Shown here: positions 57,122 to 64,000 of the stretch, piece by piece
How positions within the stretch are numbered: the first letter of the stretch is position 1
Layout: each line of letters opens with the position of its first letter
Assembly: GCF_900111605.1 (NCBI RefSeq)
Contig: NZ_FOIA01000013.1
Location: forward strand, 1-64,000
Source of the DNA: Nitrosomonas marina
GTDB lineage: Bacteria > Pseudomonadota > Gammaproteobacteria > Burkholderiales > Nitrosomonadaceae
Direction of reading: 5' to 3'
Length of the DNA stretch: 64,000 nucleotides
The notes under the pieces: generated by a model
Databases searched by the model: none
The model's input: only the letters and a program-made list of their open reading frames with translations
Told to the model about the DNA's origin: nothing
Position numbers and translations under genes: made by a program

Positions 57122-57511
57122 ATGCATAATAAATGGACGAACAGTATAGTCGCGGCTTGTATCTTCAGCATTCTTTGCTTCACGCCTGCCATTGCCGAGG
57201 ATCAGGCGGGAGCTGGAGCAGTTTCGGCCACGTACAGTAATGAAGAACTCAAGTCTTTTATTATGGCAAATGCGGAGCTGTATCAGTTGCAACAGCAGGC
57301 TTTCACTCAACTGCAGGGTATTGACTCTGATCAGCAAAAGCAGGAAGTGCTGGAGACCGCCAATCAACAGATGTTGCTTGTGCTTCAGCAGGTTGGGCTG
57401 ACTGCTGATGAGTACAATGCTATGGGTCAAACTATCCAGTCAGATGTGCAACTGCAGGAGAGAGTCCAGACGATAGCATCAGACCTGTTCAAGCAGCCAG
57501 GGCAGCAATAA
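57122..57511 (+). CDS. DUF4168 exported protein
   Basis: 129 residues. Signal peptide 1-25 (SIVAACIFSILCFTPAIA). Mature part has DUF4168-like helices rich in Gln/Leu with A-M-G-Q-T-I-Q-S-D. AGGAG lies 6 nt before the ATG. Unknown function; in other bacteria these are small periplasmic helical proteins. Single gene controlled by the palindrome just upstream. Confidence 0.75.
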   Translation: MHNKWTNSIVAACIFSILCFTPAIAEDQAGAGAVSATYSNEELKSFIMANAELYQLQQQAFTQLQGIDSDQQKQEVLETANQQMLLVLQQVGLTADEYNAMGQTIQSDVQLQERVQTIASDLFKQPGQQ

Positions 57512-57690
57512 ACTGCTACAGACCGCAATTTTATCAGCCAGAAAAAATTATCGGGCAGTACCGGTCGAATGGTTATACTGTTCGATAATTCAGGCACGTT
57601 TTATTCCATTCCGGTTTCAGCGCACTAATTGTCAGCGCTCATCAGCCAGCTTGCTATCAATCGGATACGAAGTATGCAATTGAACCCGGG

Positions 57691-58542
57691 TTATTCGGTA
57701 TTTTCTGGCGGGCATTTATCATTTGCCGGGTCACAGTTGCTGCCTTTGAGTTCTATTTCCAGCGTGGAATGGTTTTTTTAAAATTGATCATACAGACGCT
57801 GTTAGAGTATTGTCTTGATGTGCTCAATATCCGGTAAAGTACGCTGCTTGATGACCACATGCGCTTCCAGCGCGCTGTGGTGTTCGTCAAGCTGCCAGAT
57901 ATATACATGGTGAACGCTTTCCACGCCATGGACGTTTTCCATTTCGGAAATGACGTTCGAAATTGAAAGCTGCGCCGGTGTTCCTTCCATCAGCAGATGA
58001 ATGGTTTTGGGCAGCGTTGTAATATTCTGCCATAACACATAGCCTGCAATGATCAGCGTTAGTACCGTATCCGCCCAATACCAGCTATGCAGCAGTATCA
58101 GCGTACCGGCGACGATGACACCGATCGAAGCCAGCACAGCGGTGATGATATTCACAATAAGCGCAACCGTCGCTACAATAATCACCGTCCAGTCCTCGAT
58201 TACCTCCGGTTTTATCAAACGCCGGAGCGCCTCATAGACCAGATAGAGCCCGACAATGATCAGCATGACCAGATTGATGAGTGCTGCGATTACTTCGGCG
58301 CGTTTGTAGCCGAAAGTTTTGTATTCATCCGCCGGCTTATTTCCGATTTTACGAGCAACAAGCGCGACACCGAGCGATGCGGCATCGCTCAGCTTGTGGA
58401 TCGCATCGGCAATCAGTGACAGACTGCCTGAGAGGATACCGCCGATAATCTGTACAAACGTTAGCAGTACATTAACCGAAACTGTAATGAGCAGTCGACC
58501 GTCACCCAGATTGTCTGTTCCATGATCATGTCCCTTACGCAA
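57691..58542 (-). pseudogene. Cation diffusion facilitator, degenerate
   Basis: CDF family (Zn/Co/Cd efflux) recognised by LIADAIHKLSDA with the TM2 HxxxD and by TM6 WYWADTVLTLIIAGYVL. About 24 residues are missing between TVALIVNIITAVL and ASIGVIVAG, removing the TM4-TM5 loop and the second HxxxD metal site. The frame stops at 57802 with TAA after HIKTIL, but CDF-like sequence continues in frame through a second TAA to NHSTLEIEL and a final stop at 57691. Two in-frame stops and a deletion make a functional transporter very unlikely. Confidence 0.75.
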
Positions 58543-59238
58543 AAAAACAGGTAAACAAGTTCAAATGGTATTCAACGAACGCTGCGGCAAAGGCTTTGGG
58601 GAGTAGCAGATCGTAGTCGGCACAGTGACGGTCAGTCTCGTGGTAAGTTGTTGAAATGCCCTTTTTCTGATTCCTTCGTTGCTCTATTTGTTAACGATTA
58701 ACTGCAATAATGAGGCATATAGCAGTTAAACTGTCTCCGTGCGTTTGTAGTTGCCTCGCATGACTGTTCATTGCCGGTTGCTGCCCCGGGTTTTACTATA
58801 AAATAATTTACAACACTAGTACTTCAATATGATATTGCCGGGTTCAGTGATCTTGTCAGTGTTCATGGCAAGGTGTGTTTTGCAGGAAATAGTCGTTCTA
58901 TTACCAAAGGACACAACGCAGCCCATGGACGCTGACAAGCTCACCCACAGGGCGTTACCGTGGTGTCCTGCAGCTGCGTTACAGTACTTGAAAAGGGAAC
59001 AACCCTTTCCCGCGTACTGTGCCTTGCTCCATAACACCACGGCAACGCTGTACCTGGCAATATCATATTGATAGAGTACTAGGTGTAGAAAAAAGCAGTT
59101 GTAAATCAAATGATGCAGATGAACTCAATGATAACGATGACCTCACAATTTTTGCTTCAGACAAATCAGCCGTAGAGCCGGCCACCGAAACAAACAAATG
59201 TTCAATTTTTCTGTTTTAAGGGTTAAGGAAACTATCGT
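58543..59238. other. Spacer with inverted-repeat element
   Basis: 696 bp. No intact gene. The 267-bp structured element (58816-59082) fills its middle. The flanks hold a matching ATTTACAAC/GTTGTAAAT pair (58806-58814 and 59098-59106) that may extend the inverted ends. Confidence 0.7.
58816..59082. mobile_element. 267-bp structured element with terminal inverted repeats
   Basis: Left end CTAGTACTTCAATATGAT followed by ATTGCC. The right end is its imperfect inverse (GGCAATATCATATTGA then TAGAGTACTAG; a 3-nt insertion). Both ends carry CTAG, which may be a 4-bp target duplication. Internally it folds into nested hairpins: 15-nt arms at 58952-58966 and 59034-59048 (14 of 15 pair), enclosing ACAGTAC/GTACTGT and AAAGGG/CCCTTT. 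No open frame. Possibly a non-autonomous IS5- or IS605-like element or a stable RNA; type not decided. Confidence 0.65.
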
Positions 59239-61395
59239 ATGGCGTCCATTTTAAAAACCGGCTGGAATTGCTGGCGCATGGAGCAGGTTGACCGGTTGCG
59301 TTTTCTTATCGACGGCGCTGATTACTTTGCCACCTTGCGCGCGGCCATGAAAAAAGCGCAGCACACGATTTATATATTAAGCTGGGATATCAACAGCCAG
59401 CTGGAACTGGTACGCGATGCGGGTGACGACGGTTACCCGGAAAAACTGGGCGAGTTTCTCAATGCGCTGACGGACAAAAACCAGAATCTTAACATTTATA
59501 TACTGAACTGGGATTTTGCCATGATATACAGTGTGGGTCGCGAATGGTTCCCCATTTATCAACTGGAATGGAAAACGAATTCGCGAGTGCATTTTTGCCT
59601 GGATGATTACCAGCCTGCAGGGGCCTCACAACATCAAAAAGCCGTGATTATCGACGATACGCTTGCGTTCATCGGTGGGCTGGATCTCACTTTGGGGCGG
59701 TGGGATACGCCGGACCATGACCCGGATAACCCGAAAAGAGACGGTGCAGACAAAACTGTTTTCAGACCATTTCACGATGTCCAGTTGATGTTGGAAGGGG
59801 ACGCGGCAGCAGCCTTGGCTGAACTGTTTCGTGAGCGCTGGAAATGGGTGGTTCACGAGGATCTGCCATCGGTCGACAACAGCGGAACGGATAACGGTAA
59901 GCCAGCGGGTATCTGGCCTGAAAATACGCCTGTCGACATAACGAACGTTACGGCGGGCCTGGCGCGGACCAGCTGTGCCTTCAGACAGCAGGGCGAAGTG
60001 CGCGAAATACTCAATTGTTATCTGGATGCAATCGACTCGGCAAGGCGATATATCTACATTGAAAATCAGTATTTTACTGTGCCTTCAATTGCAGAGGCGA
60101 TGCAGCGCAGCCTGGAAAAAGCCCAGGGGCCTGAAATTGTGATTGTGCAACCGAGAGAGACCGATGGCTGGCTGGCGCGAATGACGATGGACGTGCTGCG
60201 AATACGATTGATAGAGCAATTGCAGGCGCATGACAAACACGATCGCCTGAGAGTTTATTATCCCGATGGCCCTGGTCTGGCTGAGTTTCCTATCAATGTG
60301 CATGCCAAAATCCTGGTTGTTGATGACAGGCTGGTCGCTGTCGGTTCAGCCAACCTGAACAACCGGTCAATGAGTTTGGACAATGAATGCATGATCATCA
60401 TCGACGCCGAATCCGATGACACACTGAGGCAAAGCGTCTCCGCTTTTCGTAACCGCCTGCTTGCGGAACACTTGTCATGTTCGCCTGACCAAATGCAGGA
60501 TACGTTGAATCAGACGGATTCGCTCATCGCTGCCATCGAAAAACTGACCGATAACCGTGACAGACATCTGGAGAAGCTGCCGATGGATCTGGCGAAGGAC
60601 GTAGACCAGGTTGTTCCTGACACAGAGATTGCCGATCCGGAAGAACCACTGGAACCGGAGCTTTTTGTAAACCGGATTCTGCCGGAAGCACCCGAGAAAT
60701 CGATTAAATCGAGAATCGCGAACTGGTTATGGATGGTTGGCACGCTAACGCTATTGTCTGCGTTATGGCACTGGACGCCGTTGAGCAGCTGGATTGATCT
60801 GCAACCAGTATCGGACGCAATGACCGCGATTCGGAGAGTGCCTGCATTGCCGGTATGGATAGTGGCCGGATTTGTACTGATAGGATGTACCCGACTGCCA
60901 GTTTCACTGTTTGTCGTGATGGCTGTCACAATTACCGGGTTGATGCAGGGTCTTGTCTGCTCACTGGTGGGTGGCCTGCTCAGTGCATTACTGGTTTACC
61001 ATGCCGGTTCGCGAATGAGCAAGGGTACGGTTCGCAAACTGGCAGGATCAAAACTCAACAGTATCAGTAACAAGCTTGCACAGCATGGTGTAATCAGTAT
61101 TGTGGCCGTCCGCATTATCCCTGCGGCTCCTTTTTCATTGACCAACCTGGTCGCCGGTGCTTCGCATTTCAATTTGCGCGATTTTCTTGCCGGCACGGCG
61201 GTTGGCATGATACCGGGACTGTTCATTGTCTCGCTCATTACAGAGCGTGCGCTCGCCTCGATTGCGCAACCGTCGCCGGAGAATCTGGCCGGGCTCACGC
61301 TGACTGTCGCCATTGCCTTCACCGCCGCGTACTTTCTGATGAGCTGGATCAGGCGCAAAACGTGCGCTCCTGAAAAGCACAGGAACCATCAGTAA
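59239..61395 (+). CDS. Phospholipase D-like protein fused to VTT/DedA domain
   Basis: 718 residues. Two PLD HxKx4D motifs: QHQKAVIID (His132, Lys134, Asp139) and NVHAKILVVDD (His355, Lys357, Asp362). A charged linker (about 430-480) precedes TM segments (about 490-510 and 545-700) of the VTT/SNARE-associated (DedA/TMEM41-like) type, containing RIIPAAPFSLTNLVAGA. Predicted membrane phospholipid-processing enzyme with scramblase-like domain. An EEP gene follows at once. A short GGTTAAGG stretch precedes the ATG. Confidence 0.9.
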   Translation: MASILKTGWNCWRMEQVDRLRFLIDGADYFATLRAAMKKAQHTIYILSWDINSQLELVRDAGDDGYPEKLGEFLNALTDKNQNLNIYILNWDFAMIYSVGREWFPIYQLEWKTNSRVHFCLDDYQPAGASQHQKAVIIDDTLAFIGGLDLTLGRWDTPDHDPDNPKRDGADKTVFRPFHDVQLMLEGDAAAALAELFRERWKWVVHEDLPSVDNSGTDNGKPAGIWPENTPVDITNVTAGLARTSCAFRQQGEVREILNCYLDAIDSARRYIYIENQYFTVPSIAEAMQRSLEKAQGPEIVIVQPRETDGWLARMTMDVLRIRLIEQLQAHDKHDRLRVYYPDGPGLAEFPINVHAKILVVDDRLVAVGSANLNNRSMSLDNECMIIIDAESDDTLRQSVSAFRNRLLAEHLSCSPDQMQDTLNQTDSLIAAIEKLTDNRDRHLEKLPMDLAKDVDQVVPDTEIADPEEPLEPELFVNRILPEAPEKSIKSRIANWLWMVGTLTLLSALWHWTPLSSWIDLQPVSDAMTAIRRVPALPVWIVAGFVLIGCTRLPVSLFVVMAVTITGLMQGLVCSLVGGLLSALLVYHAGSRMSKGTVRKLAGSKLNSISNKLAQHGVISIVAVRIIPAAPFSLTNLVAGASHFNLRDFLAGTAVGMIPGLFIVSLITERALASIAQPSPENLAGLTLTVAIAFTAAYFLMSWIRRKTCAPEKHRNHQ

Positions 61396-61417
61396 CATAT
61401 TAATCACAGGTGCTGAC

Positions 61418-62104
61418 ATCACTACACTGACACTTGCCACCTATAACATTCATCGTTGTATCGGAACCGACGGCAGATACAGTTTTGAGCGCGTTCTGAA
61501 CGTCATCAGAGAGCTGGATGCCGACATTATCGCGCTGCAGGAAGTTGAAACCCGGCGCGGGGGGATCAATCAGCTTGAGCAACTGAGCAGGCATACCGGA
61601 ATGAAGGCCATTGCGGGTATTACCATGTTCAGCGAGTATACGCACTATGGCAACGCGCTGCTGTCCCGGCTTGAAATCGAAGAACTGCACCGCGAAGATA
61701 TCAGTATCAATGGCAGGGAGCCGCGGGGTGCTATTTATATCAAGACAAGGCTGGGGAATGTCAGCATTCAGGTCGTTGCAACTCATCTGGGCCTGATGCC
61801 CGGCGAACGCCGTGCGCAGGTCAAGCAACTGCTGAACATATTCGACCGCAAGTCTGCTGATATTTCCATCCTGATGGGTGATTTGAATGAATGGTATTTA
61901 TGGGGCCGTCCGCTTCGATGGCTTCACAGGCATTTCAGCAAAGCCACCGCGCGGGCCACTTTCCCATCTCAGTTTCCACTGCTGGCGCTTGACAGAATAT
62001 GGATAAAACCCCGGTCATGCCTGCGTTCAATGACCAGTTACAAGACAGCAATAACCAGAAGAGCGTCCGACCATTTGCCGTTGAAAGCAGAGTTGATTAT
62101 CTGA
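61418..62104 (+). CDS. Endonuclease/exonuclease/phosphatase family protein, non-ATG start
   Basis: About 228 residues if translation starts at the ATC at 61418. EEP catalytic residues: Asn in ATYNIHR, Glu in ALQEVE, Asp/Asn in GDLNEW and Asp-His in SDHLP, all present. No ATG, GTG or TTG exists in frame between the upstream stop (61340) and the conserved start of the domain; the first ATG (61601) would delete the catalytic Asn and Glu. AGG lies 8 nt before the ATC, where relatives begin M-T-x-L-T-L-A-T-Y-N-I-H. It follows the PLD-VTT gene by 22 nt. Probably phosphoinositide/phospholipid or nucleic acid hydrolase. Confidence 0.75.
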   Translation: MTTLTLATYNIHRCIGTDGRYSFERVLNVIRELDADIIALQEVETRRGGINQLEQLSRHTGMKAIAGITMFSEYTHYGNALLSRLEIEELHREDISINGREPRGAIYIKTRLGNVSIQVVATHLGLMPGERRAQVKQLLNIFDRKSADISILMGDLNEWYLWGRPLRWLHRHFSKATARATFPSQFPLLALDRIWIKPRSCLRSMTSYKTAITRRASDHLPLKAELII

Positions 62105-62128
62105 CTGCGGTCGTATTTTGTCAGTCAA

Positions 62129-63166
62129 TCAAAAGCCGGCTTGTGCGGCCAGTGCATCAAATTGTCCGAGTGAAATTATACTGGTGCCGAACTCGCCACC
62201 GACTGCAAAGATATGATTATCCTTCACGGCCACACAAACACCGTTCTGGTAGCAACGCGCATAATAACCGGATGCTATGAATGACGTTGACGCATGTGGA
62301 AAAAGGGCAGGGTGGTTAGACTCCGCCCATGTAAACAGGCTGTCTGCCAGAGCGGTATCGGTATTTGATTGCAGCACACGTCCCGCTACGGCTTGCTGGA
62401 AATCTTCAAGGGCCAGGCCGTTATTAAACATAATCCATAATATATCAGAAGGCTCTGGAAATGATTCCGTTGTCAGCCTTAATTCAACCATATACGCGCC
62501 AGCCGGAGCAGCCGAATTTCCATCGGCCGTCTCAATGATCCAGTCGAGATGTGTATGCAGGGAACCGTCGGAACGGATCTCACCGACAATCAGGGATGAT
62601 GCGCCTTCGATGCCGTGTCGATTGAACAGGGTAAATCCCTCGACCGTTTCAGGGATACAAAATACCTGTCCGCAGTCCTGATCAGGCACCAGATCCAGGC
62701 CACCTGCCAGCCGCACCTGTATGTTATCCGGTGCCAGCGTCCATTGGCGTTTATCGGTACTCCAATAACTTAAGTGGCCGCTTGCCAGATATCTGACCCT
62801 GTCCCCGGGCGTCATGTCTCCTTCCAGGCCCTCAAAACCGGGGCTGTCAATGGCGGTGCGGTCAGGAAAGATAATAAATTCGGACACATAAATCGGGATA
62901 CCGGTCAGTTTGTCGATAGGCATTTGCGCGGCAGGCAGACCAAGCGTTTCCGGTCTTACCAGGCTGCACCCTTTTTCAGGTTGGCAGAAACTTGTTTGCA
63001 CGCGCTGGTCGGCGATTTTAACCTCTATATGCTGATGCAATTCGCCGGCGTGCAGGCCAGCCGGGTACAAAAAAAAGATACCGGCAATTGTGCCTGTAAC
63101 GATACTGCACAGCCTGAAAAAAGCAGGTGACGTAAATATTGTGGGAAGAATGTTAAGTGAGATCAT
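62129..63166 (-). CDS. Exported protein next to TonB receptor (possible metal-related)
   Basis: 345 residues. Signal peptide about 1-40 (hydrophobic LCSIVTGTIAGIFFLYPAGLHA). N-terminal half has a segment HTHLDWIIETADGNSAAPAGAYMVELRL that recalls the all3515-type, Zur-repressed family (tentative). C-terminal half, from about SLFTWAESNHPALF to GGEFGTSIISLG, matches a repeat-like domain often seen in surface proteins of betaproteobacteria. In line with the receptor behind it, a metal uptake role is inferred only. Confidence 0.6.
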   Translation of the reverse strand: MISLNILPTIFTSPAFFRLCSIVTGTIAGIFFLYPAGLHAGELHQHIEVKIADQRVQTSFCQPEKGCSLVRPETLGLPAAQMPIDKLTGIPIYVSEFIIFPDRTAIDSPGFEGLEGDMTPGDRVRYLASGHLSYWSTDKRQWTLAPDNIQVRLAGGLDLVPDQDCGQVFCIPETVEGFTLFNRHGIEGASSLIVGEIRSDGSLHTHLDWIIETADGNSAAPAGAYMVELRLTTESFPEPSDILWIMFNNGLALEDFQQAVAGRVLQSNTDTALADSLFTWAESNHPALFPHASTSFIASGYYARCYQNGVCVAVKDNHIFAVGGEFGTSIISLGQFDALAAQAGF

Positions 63167-63221
63167 TGTGTAATGAAATAAATGTTAATAAATTGATGTA
63201 TCCAGTCGACAAGAAACGCTT

Positions 63222-63241
63222 TCATATTGATAGAGTACTAG
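63222..63241 (+). repeat. Dispersed repeat copy (63.2 kb, partial)
   Basis: TCATATTGATAGAGTACTAG, identical to the right end of the 58.8-59.1 kb element (59063-59082). It contains the TAG stop of the TonB receptor gene (minus strand, 63238-63240). Confidence 0.75.
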
Positions 63242-64000
63242 AATGTTGCGCTCATTCCTATCAGGGCGCTGAAACCCGCCTCGGGTGCGAAATTTCGCAG
63301 AAATGAAGTTGAGTTTCTTATTGTCCTGTCCGTCATATTTGAGAGTTTTGCGAAAAAAAGGATTTTCCTGTAGTCAGACATATTCCAGTCATAAGACAAA
63401 TTCAGGTCCAGTCGATGATAACCTGGCGTTTCGGTTTCCAGATTGCCGGGTTTGTCTTGACGCAAGGCATGGGTATAACGTAATCCGCCTCGCCACTGTG
63501 CCCACTGAAAACCTATCTCACTGCCGAACCGTAATGGCGGTAGCCGGGGCACATCTCCCAGCGCATCATTCTTGAACCATCCCCGTACATAATCAGAAAA
63601 CAATGTTAAGTAAGGATTGAAAGGCAGGCCCAGACGTGGTTGGGCAGTAATCTGGGCTTCGTAGCCTGCAAAATTTGCAGTGTTGGCCTCATAGCCAAAA
63701 ACCGGCAGACAGTTTCGTAGGTCCGCGCAAGTCAATTGAAATCGAGGTGGATCAGGTGCAAAATTAAAAAAGAAATTCTGGTTTTCCAGGTAAATAAAAT
63801 CCTGTATCGATTTGTAATAGCCGTTGGCCTGCATTTGAATCTGGTTTCCTGAAAAGCGCAGACCGAGTTCATAGTGGTTTGTCTGCTCTGCGTCAAGGTT
63901 AAGGCGCCCGATTTCAAAGCTGCGGGTTGCAAAATGCGGCCCTGATGCGAACAGTTCCTGGATGTCCGGTGCGCGCTGGGCGCGTTGCCAGTTTAAATAC
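63238..64000 (-). CDS. TonB-dependent receptor (ZnuD-like), C-terminal part
   Basis: The gene enters the window at its end (64000) and stops at TAG 63238-63240 within a repeat copy. Its frame is continuous over the whole 254 codons; an internal Met codon near 63834 is not the start. Beta-barrel pattern RAQRAPDIQELFASG then HFATRSFEIG, and N-H-Y-E-L-G-L, matches ZnuD-type outer-membrane receptors for zinc or haem. It ends with a C-terminal Phe (ALIGMSATF). The partner gene lies 71 nt downstream. Substrate specificity uncertain. Confidence 0.85.
   Translation of the reverse strand, partial: YLNWQRAQRAPDIQELFASGPHFATRSFEIGRLNLDAEQTNHYELGLRFSGNQIQMQANGYYKSIQDFIYLENQNFFFNFAPDPPRFQLTCADLRNCLPVFGYEANTANFAGYEAQITAQPRLGLPFNPYLTLFSDYVRGWFKNDALGDVPRLPPLRFGSEIGFQWAQWRGGLRYTHALRQDKPGNLETETPGYHRLDLNLSYDWNMSDYRKILFFAKLSNMTDRTIRNSTSFLRNFAPEAGFSALIGMSATF

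Noticed and set aside
61601-62104. Shorter EEP protein starting at the ATG at 61601
   Set aside because: Would lack the catalytic Asn and Glu strands, which are present and well conserved just upstream.
1-64000. CRISPR array, tRNA, rRNA or complete insertion sequence
   Set aside because: No regularly spaced repeats, no tRNA-like cloverleaf and no full transposase gene seen on reading through the window.

Overview
Chromosomal segment, about 64 kb, of a free-living betaproteobacterium, most likely a Nitrosomonas-like member of the Nitrosomonadales. This is inferred from the gene content: a beta-type TCA block (sdhB-sdhE-gltA-sucA-sucB), UbiH, LolCD, a PEP-CTERM secreted protein, a PuuE-type amidohydrolase, moderate GC and many short intergenic inverted repeats. 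No rRNA, tRNA, CRISPR array or complete insertion sequence was seen. Most of the window is housekeeping sequence broken by small accessory or decaying islands.

Layout. 0.1-5 kb: small coiled-coil exported protein, GNAT enzyme, large BarA-like hybrid kinase. 5-9 kb: 2-hydroxyacid dehydrogenase, alpha/beta hydrolase, a 24-residue membrane peptide, RidA-family protein, exonuclease I. 9-15 kb: IlvA, a coiled-coil membrane protein, an overlapping bioA/beta-CASP nuclease pair, and a VapBC module whose toxin gene is broken. 15-26 kb: TPR protein, a TetR regulator with two matching operators and a DUF4242 partner, a zinc alcohol dehydrogenase, an orphan DUF4157 (HELAH) protein with an unknown partner, a lipoprotein, a solitary Rha gene, a 143-bp MITE with a perfect 9-bp target duplication, and a CNNM/CBS protein. 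26-33 kb: repeat-rich spacer with a gene remnant and a perfect 33-nt hairpin, then YheT, U32/TrhP and DnaE.

32.8-39.5 kb holds the minus-strand TCA operon sdhB-sdhE-gltA-sucA-sucB, supplying citrate synthase, two parts of 2-oxoglutarate dehydrogenase and the iron-sulfur subunit of succinate dehydrogenase. sdhCDA is not next to it; der is. 39.6-47.1 kb: der, dsbC-like, ubiH-like, then lolC-lolD and an ABC exporter. 47.4-53.4 kb: small lipoprotein, a lipoamide-dehydrogenase-like flavoprotein, a Gly/Cys-tailed membrane protein, an FmdE-like/PuuE/GNAT cluster and a tiny ferredoxin. 53.4-58.5 kb: PEP-CTERM VWA-like protein, hydrolase, DUF924, DUF4168 and a cation-efflux pseudogene. 58.5-62.1 kb: a highly structured repeat element, a phospholipase D-VTT fusion and an EEP nuclease that lacks a normal start codon. 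62.1-64 kb: an exported protein and the C-terminal part of a ZnuD-like TonB receptor, probably a metal uptake pair.

The most unusual material is the repeat family with core GGCAATATCA(A/T)ATTGA. It has copies at 26.3, 27.9, 58.8, 59.1 and (partial) 63.2 kb. Three of these sit on stop codons, and one pair encloses a nested cruciform. Also notable are the two-site TetR operator with a near-leaderless promoter, the EEP gene whose start appears to be ATC, and three genes caught in decay (vapC, a CDF transporter and the fragment at 26.3 kb).
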